NCBI GenBank assembly: GCA_963839365.1
Contig: CAWIUT010000010.1
Coordinates: 62,001-126,000, forward strand
DNA from: DASSKA01 sp963839365
GTDB lineage: Bacteria > Actinomycetota > Actinomycetes > Propionibacteriales > Nocardioidaceae
Length of the DNA stretch: 64,000 nt
Direction: 5' to 3'
Every line of letters begins with the position of its first letter. Positions within the stretch are counted from its first letter, which is position 1. Under the pieces are notes generated by a model. That model had not been told where the DNA came from and searched no databases. It worked only from the letters and a program-made list of their open reading frames with translations. Positions 59,987-64,000 of the stretch are shown here, in pieces. The position numbers and the translations under genes were made by a program.

Positions 59987-61206
59987 GCCCCGGCACCGCC
60001 TCCGCGCACCGGCTGCGGCTGGTCGGGCATCACGACCTGGGCGGGCGCGGCGACGGCATGCAGGTGATGCGGCACGGCGACGCGGTGTACGTCGGACACA
60101 CCGGCACCTCGGGCGCGGGCACCTCCATCCTCGACGTGGCCGACCCGGCCCGGCCGCGGCTCGCCGCGCAGTGGGACGCACCCGCGCACACGCACACGCA
60201 CAAGGTGCAGGTCGCCGACGGCCTGCTGCTGACCAACCACGAGGGCTACCCGATCCGGCCGCCGGGGCCGCCGGGTCCGCACTCGGCCGGTCTCGCGGTG
60301 CACTCGCTGGCCGACCCGTTCGCCCCCGCGCCAGTCGGCTTCTGGGACTCCGGCGGCAAGGGCGTGCACCGGGTCGTCTGGGAGGGCGGACGCTACGCGC
60401 ACATGTCGGCCACCCCGGACGGGTTCACCGACCGGATCTGGGTGGTCGTCGACCTGGCCGACCCGGCCGCGCCGGAGCCGGCCGGCCGCTGGTGGTGGCC
60501 CGGGCAGTGGGCCGCGGCCGGCGAGGAGCCGAGCTGGCCCTCCGGCGCGCGGTACGCCGCGCACCACGCGCTGGTCTCCGGGCGCCACGCGTTCGTCGGG
60601 TACGACGACGCCAACCTGGTCGTGCTGGACGTCGCCGACCTCTCCCGCCCGCGGCAGGTGGGGCACCTGGCCTGGGGCGGCAACGCGACCCACACCTGCC
60701 TGCCGCTGCCCTCCCGTGATCTGCTGGTGGTCACCGACGAGCAGCAGGCCGACGGGCCCGGGGCACGAGAGCAGCACATGCACGTCGTGGACATCGCCGA
60801 CCCGGAGCAGCCGCGCTACCTCACCGCCTTCCCCGCGCCCGACCCGTCGTACGCCCGGCTGCCGCTGCGGTTCGGGCCGCACTGCTTCCACGAGAACCGG
60901 CCCGGCTCCTACCGCAGCGAGCGGCTGTTGTTCGCGACGTACTTCAACGCCGGGGTCCGGGTCTACGACCTCGGCGACCCGGAGCACCCGGTCGAGGTCG
61001 CGCACTGGGTCTCCGAGACGCCGCCGGGGCAGGCGGCCCCGCAGGCCAACGACCTGTTCGTGGACACCGGGGGGCTGGTCTGGGTCACCGACCGGATCGG
61101 CGGCGGGCTGTTTGTGCTCGCCCCGGACGACGACCTCGCCACCCTGATGCACGAGTCGGCTGCGCGGCGACCGGTCGATGATCGGAGGCTTCCAGTCACC
61201 TGCTGA
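59983..61206 (+). CDS. LVIVD-repeat beta-propeller protein
   Basis: 407 residues with no signal peptide. Repeating blades end in LVIVD-like strands: TSILDVADPARPRLAAQWD, GLAVHSLADPFAP, VVVDLADPAAPEPAGRW, LVVLDVADLSRPRQVGHL, MHVVDIADPEQPRYLTAF, VRVYDLGDPEHPVEVAHW. His-rich spots (HTHTHK, GPHCFHENRPG) could bind a metal. GTG 59983 overlaps the dehydrogenase stop. The biochemical role is unknown; co-location suggests a part in the same pathway. It ends convergent with the second M24 gene. Confidence 0.82.
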   Translation: MSPGTASAHRLRLVGHHDLGGRGDGMQVMRHGDAVYVGHTGTSGAGTSILDVADPARPRLAAQWDAPAHTHTHKVQVADGLLLTNHEGYPIRPPGPPGPHSAGLAVHSLADPFAPAPVGFWDSGGKGVHRVVWEGGRYAHMSATPDGFTDRIWVVVDLADPAAPEPAGRWWWPGQWAAAGEEPSWPSGARYAAHHALVSGRHAFVGYDDANLVVLDVADLSRPRQVGHLAWGGNATHTCLPLPSRDLLVVTDEQQADGPGAREQHMHVVDIADPEQPRYLTAFPAPDPSYARLPLRFGPHCFHENRPGSYRSERLLFATYFNAGVRVYDLGDPEHPVEVAHWVSETPPGQAAPQANDLFVDTGGLVWVTDRIGGGLFVLAPDDDLATLMHESAARRPVDDRRLPVTC

Positions 61207-61263
61207 GCGGAACACTCCGAACATCGGCGGCGCTGACGACGGCGACGAGGCTCGACGGCCGCC

Positions 61264-62451
61264 TCACCCACCGATCCGGGTCATCCCCCGCGGGAACGCG
61301 TGTAGCCGCTCGCAGCCGGTCGCGGTGACGTGCACCAGCTCGCCGGTCTGCACCCCGGCCCGACGGTCGGGAGTGGTCACGTTCGGCTGGATGACCACGG
61401 TCATCCCTGCCCCGAACACCACCTCGGGCAGCTCCTGAAGGCTCCGGCTGCGGGAGCCGACCACCGGCGGCAGGTACCCGCCGCCCAGCCCGTGCACCAG
61501 GTCGTCCACGGTGGTGAACCCGGCCTCCTCGATCACCGACGCCGCCGCCACCACCTCCGCCGGCGTCACCCCGGGCGCGAGCAGCTGCTCGACCCGGCGC
61601 AGCGCCTCGTCGGCGACCTGGTGCAGCTCCCGGTAGAGCGGCGTCGGGTCGGCGGCCACCGTGAACGTGCGCAGCAGCTGACCGGGGTAGTCCACGCCCC
61701 AGGTGGTGCTCAGCTCGCAGGACAGCACGTCGCCGGCCGCGAGCCGCCGCCCGCTGGGCCACTGGGACGGCACGCACTGCGCCGGGTCGTCCATCGCGGT
61801 GAGGCAGAAATAGTGGATGTAGCTGGCCCCGCCCAGCCCGACGTACGCGCCTTCCACCAGCGCGTTCAGCTCGTGGTCCGTGCACCCCGGCCCCGCGCCG
61901 TCTCGCAGCGCCTGGCAGGACAGGTCGGTCAGCTCCGCGGCCCGGCGCAGGAAGCCGAGCTCCTCTGCCGACTTGCGCATCCGCAGCCGGACGTACGACG
62001 CGGAGAGGTCGACCAGCTCGCCGACCCCGTCCCGGACCGTGTCGGCCAGCCGGAACGGCAGTGCACCGACCGCCCCGACCCGGGAGGCGCCGCGACGGCG
62101 GAGCGCCTCGACCAGAGAGCGGGCGGTGCTCGGCCCGGCCCAGCGCACCTCCACCGACCCGTCCACCGCCCCGGCCACTGCGGCGGCCTGCGGCACGTGG
62201 TTGTAGAAGCTGACCAGCAGCAGGTCCGGCTCGCCGATGCTGTGCACGACCGCGGCCTCCCGGGTCACCGGCCAGCCGGTCAGCCACTGCACCGCGCTGC
62301 CGGAGCGGTTCGCCCCGTAGACCACGAGATGCTCCAGACCGGACTCGGCGAGCACGCCGTCCAGCTGCTCGCGGCGCCGTGCCATCTCCGCGTGCGAGAA
62401 CCCCGAGAACGCCGAGGATGACGAGAAGGACGGGGACCGGTCAGTGGGCAA
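61264..62451 (-). CDS. Second M24-fold protein with degenerate metal-binding site
   Basis: 395 residues. The creatinase-type N-domain (LDGVLAESGLEHLVVYGANRSGSAVQWLTGW) and the pita-bread domain (YVRLRMRKSAEELGFLRRAAELTDLS) are clear. Metal-site positions are mostly changed: Glu246 in SCELSTTW at the first Asp, Gln258 in DYPGQLLRTF at the second, Gln355 in VVIQPNV at the first Glu. His320 (VHGLGGG) is kept. A metal-free mechanism, as in creatinase, or a non-catalytic role is likely. TTG 62451 directly follows the upstream stop; ATG 62385 is an alternative. Confidence 0.8.
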   Translation of the reverse strand: MPTDRSPSFSSSSAFSGFSHAEMARRREQLDGVLAESGLEHLVVYGANRSGSAVQWLTGWPVTREAAVVHSIGEPDLLLVSFYNHVPQAAAVAGAVDGSVEVRWAGPSTARSLVEALRRRGASRVGAVGALPFRLADTVRDGVGELVDLSASYVRLRMRKSAEELGFLRRAAELTDLSCQALRDGAGPGCTDHELNALVEGAYVGLGGASYIHYFCLTAMDDPAQCVPSQWPSGRRLAAGDVLSCELSTTWGVDYPGQLLRTFTVAADPTPLYRELHQVADEALRRVEQLLAPGVTPAEVVAAASVIEEAGFTTVDDLVHGLGGGYLPPVVGSRSRSLQELPEVVFGAGMTVVIQPNVTTPDRRAGVQTGELVHVTATGCERLHAFPRGMTRIGG

Positions 62452-63078
62452 CTACTTCGCCGCCGCCCAGTAGTCCGGCCGGCCCTTGGTCTCGGCGAGC
62501 TCCTCGGCGGTCTTGAACCCGGGAGCCAGCGAGGCGTCGGTGCCGGCCATGTACTGGTGGTGGTCGATGCCGAGCAGCCGGATCCAGCTCTGCTGCCCGA
62601 AGGTGAGCGCGATGAAGTTGCCCAGCTCGACCAGCTCGGGTTCGGAGAAGTGCGCGTGCAGCCGCTTCCACAGACCGTCGAGGTCCTGCTCGCCCCAGGC
62701 GATCGCCTCGGCGTAGGACAGGGCCGCCTTCTGCCGCTCGTCGTACTTGTCGGATGTCTCGAAGTTCAGCAGCTCGTCGTACTGCTGCTCCTGGAGCCCG
62801 GCGTCGGCCGCCTTGGCCGAACGCTGGTTGCCGCAGAACTCGCACTTGACGGTGCGGGAGATGTAGACCCGGCACAGGTCCTTGATGGCGTGGTCGCAGA
62901 TGCCGTTGTGGAAGATCGCCTTCCAGGCGTCGGCGAACGCCCAGAACGCCGCGGGCACCTGGGCGCGGACGGCCGAGCTCTCCGGCCGCGGGGTGCCCTC
63001 GCGGGCGCAACGCTGCATCTCGGCCTGCATGCGCTCGTCCATCCGCTCGTAGGGGAAGTAGCTGATTGCCTGGGCCAT
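62452..63078 (-). CDS. Carboxymuconolactone decarboxylase / AhpD-like protein
   Basis: 208 residues, all helical. The CxxC-containing core reads ISRTVKCEFCGNQRSAKAADAG; LNFETSDKYDERQKAALSYAEAIAWGEQDL and LVELGNFIALTFGQQSWIRLLGI follow the family pattern. In AhpD a His lies four residues after the second Cys; here that region reads GNQR, so the relay differs. ATG 63078. It sits 11 bases after the molybdenum hydroxylase subunit and abuts the M24 gene, forming one leftward operon. Confidence 0.82.
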   Translation of the reverse strand: MAQAISYFPYERMDERMQAEMQRCAREGTPRPESSAVRAQVPAAFWAFADAWKAIFHNGICDHAIKDLCRVYISRTVKCEFCGNQRSAKAADAGLQEQQYDELLNFETSDKYDERQKAALSYAEAIAWGEQDLDGLWKRLHAHFSEPELVELGNFIALTFGQQSWIRLLGIDHHQYMAGTDASLAPGFKTAEELAETKGRPDYWAAAK

Positions 63079-63089
63079 GGAAACTCTCC

Positions 63090-64000
63090 TCACTCGGTTT
63101 GCTGCTGCTCGATGGCCGCCACCACCGCGTCGGTGGTGATCGGCAGGTCCCGCACACGCACCCCGAGAGCGGCGCCCACGGCGTTGCCGATCGCTGCGGC
63201 GGTCGGCCCCTGGGCCGCCTCTCCGGCGCCGACCGGCGGCTGGTCTGCTCGGTCCAGCACCTGCACCTCGACGTCGGGGACCTCGTCGAAGCGCAGGATC
63301 GGGTAGCTCTCCCAGTCGTCGCTGGTGATCCGCCGCCGGTTGAAGCGGACCCGCTCCTTCAGCGTCCAGCTGGCCGCCTGCAGGGCGCCGCCCTCGATCT
63401 GGTTGCGCACCCCGTCGGGGTTGACCACCCGGCCGACGTCGACGGCGACGACGAGCCGGCGCAGCCGGACCTCCCGCTCGGCCTCCACCTCGGCGACCAC
63501 GGTGCAGTAGGCGTACCGCTGCTTGTAGCGGGCCAGCCCGAGCCCTCTGCCCACGCCCTCCGGGGTCGGCGAGCCCCAGCCGGCGGCCGTCGCCGCGGCC
63601 TCCAGCACCGCGCGGGCGCGCTGGTCGGACAGGTGCGCCAGCCGGAAGTCGAGTGGGTCGGCGTCGGCGGAGCCGGCCAGCTCGTCGACGAACGACTCGA
63701 TGGCGAACACGTTCAAGAACGCGCCCAGGGAGCGCAGCGAGGAGCTGCGGATCGGGGTCTGCAGCAGCCGGTGCCCGACGACCCGGCGGGCGCCCACGCC
63801 GTACACCGGGACCGCGTTGCGCAGCGACCCGGCGCCGCCGGCCAGCGGCGGGTCCACCGGGGCGGGCAGGTCGAACGGCTCCGCCAGGTGCGCGGCGGCC
63901 AGCAGGCCCGGTGTGCCGGCGTACCCGGGCCGGGCGGTGTGCCCCTGGCTCCACACCTCATGGCTCCAGGACCGGATCCGGCCGGTCTCGTCCATGGTGG
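63090..64000 (-). CDS. Xanthine dehydrogenase-family molybdopterin-binding subunit, C-terminal part (5' end beyond window)
   Basis: About 303 C-terminal residues of a large-subunit molybdenum hydroxylase. RSLGAFLNVFAIESFVDELAGSADADPLDFRLAHL is the typical conserved stretch. GRGLGLARYKQRYAYCTVVAEVEAE, VDVGRVVNPDGVRNQIEGGALQAAS and GAGEAAQGPTAAAIGNAVGAALG follow, the last with the catalytic Glu. Such enzymes hydroxylate N-heterocycles, purines, aldehydes or CO; the substrate cannot be told from this part. The small FAD and Fe-S subunits, if present, lie outside the window. Confidence 0.88.
   Translation of the reverse strand, partial: TMDETGRIRSWSHEVWSQGHTARPGYAGTPGLLAAAHLAEPFDLPAPVDPPLAGGAGSLRNAVPVYGVGARRVVGHRLLQTPIRSSSLRSLGAFLNVFAIESFVDELAGSADADPLDFRLAHLSDQRARAVLEAAATAAGWGSPTPEGVGRGLGLARYKQRYAYCTVVAEVEAEREVRLRRLVVAVDVGRVVNPDGVRNQIEGGALQAASWTLKERVRFNRRRITSDDWESYPILRFDEVPDVEVQVLDRADQPPVGAGEAAQGPTAAAIGNAVGAALGVRVRDLPITTDAVVAAIEQQQTE

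Noticed and set aside
48123..64000. Prophage or integrated mobile element
   Set aside because: No integrase, transposase, attachment repeats or tRNA target is visible and base composition does not differ noticeably.

Overview
This is a high-GC actinobacterial chromosome segment with no tRNA, rRNA, CRISPR array or insertion sequence that I can see. Mycothiol synthase (MshD), a GlnR-type regulator, DUF4395/DUF1416 sulfur genes, SpoIIE-type phosphatase/STAS proteins, many GTG/TTG starts and many apparently leaderless genes point to a mycothiol-producing actinomycete. A Nocardioidaceae-like organism is my best guess, but this is inference.

Region 1 (1-16 kb): the tail of an NlpC/P60 lipoprotein and a STAS protein are followed by a long operon. 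It encodes a dipeptide/oligopeptide-type ABC importer (substrate-binding protein, two permeases, two ATPases), a divergent gamma-glutamyltransferase-family Ntn hydrolase, a GntR/FCD regulator and a lactate-permease-type carrier. Between the two permease genes lie four exact 53-bp tandem repeats; each carries its own start codon, ribosome-binding site and 18-residue frame. Next come a small membrane protein, a GAF-GAF-PP2C-HATPase phosphatase, and a TetR regulator plus an SGNH hydrolase that are both broken by single-base losses.

Region 2 (16-21 kb): a glycosidase-like propeller protein, an exported peptidoglycan-peptidase-like protein, an AMIN-like protein and a cold shock protein.

Region 3 (21-34 kb), phosphate and thiol block: DUF47 plus Pit (low-affinity phosphate uptake) converge on pstSCAB (high-affinity uptake, with an 11-bp-phased PHO box), followed by mutT1, ppk, an esterase and mshD.

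Region 4 (34-48 kb), conserved housekeeping: glnR, a MoaD-like protein, a membrane thioredoxin, a low-molecular-weight tyrosine phosphatase, a leaderless Cys-containing leader peptide upstream of DUF4395-cysA2-DUF1416, two paralogous secreted proteins, dtd, a BKACE enzyme, nitrobindin, a Fur-family regulator, a PatB-like C-S lyase, ygfZ, VanZ and lgt. Much of regions 3-4 recalls the order around Rv0813c-Rv0820 of Mycobacterium tuberculosis.

Region 5 (48-64 kb), accessory catabolic cluster: a leftward operon (signal-less solute-binding-fold protein, MFS transporter, LacI regulator) diverges from a rightward operon (branched-chain-type ABC importer LivKHMGF, a beta-hydroxyacid dehydrogenase, an M24-fold enzyme, a semialdehyde dehydrogenase, an LVIVD propeller). 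A convergent leftward operon encodes a molybdopterin hydroxylase subunit (cut by the window end), a carboxymuconolactone-decarboxylase-like protein and a second M24-fold protein. LacI-type palindromes sit in the divergent promoter region. This looks like an uncharacterised uptake-and-degradation pathway whose substrate I cannot name.
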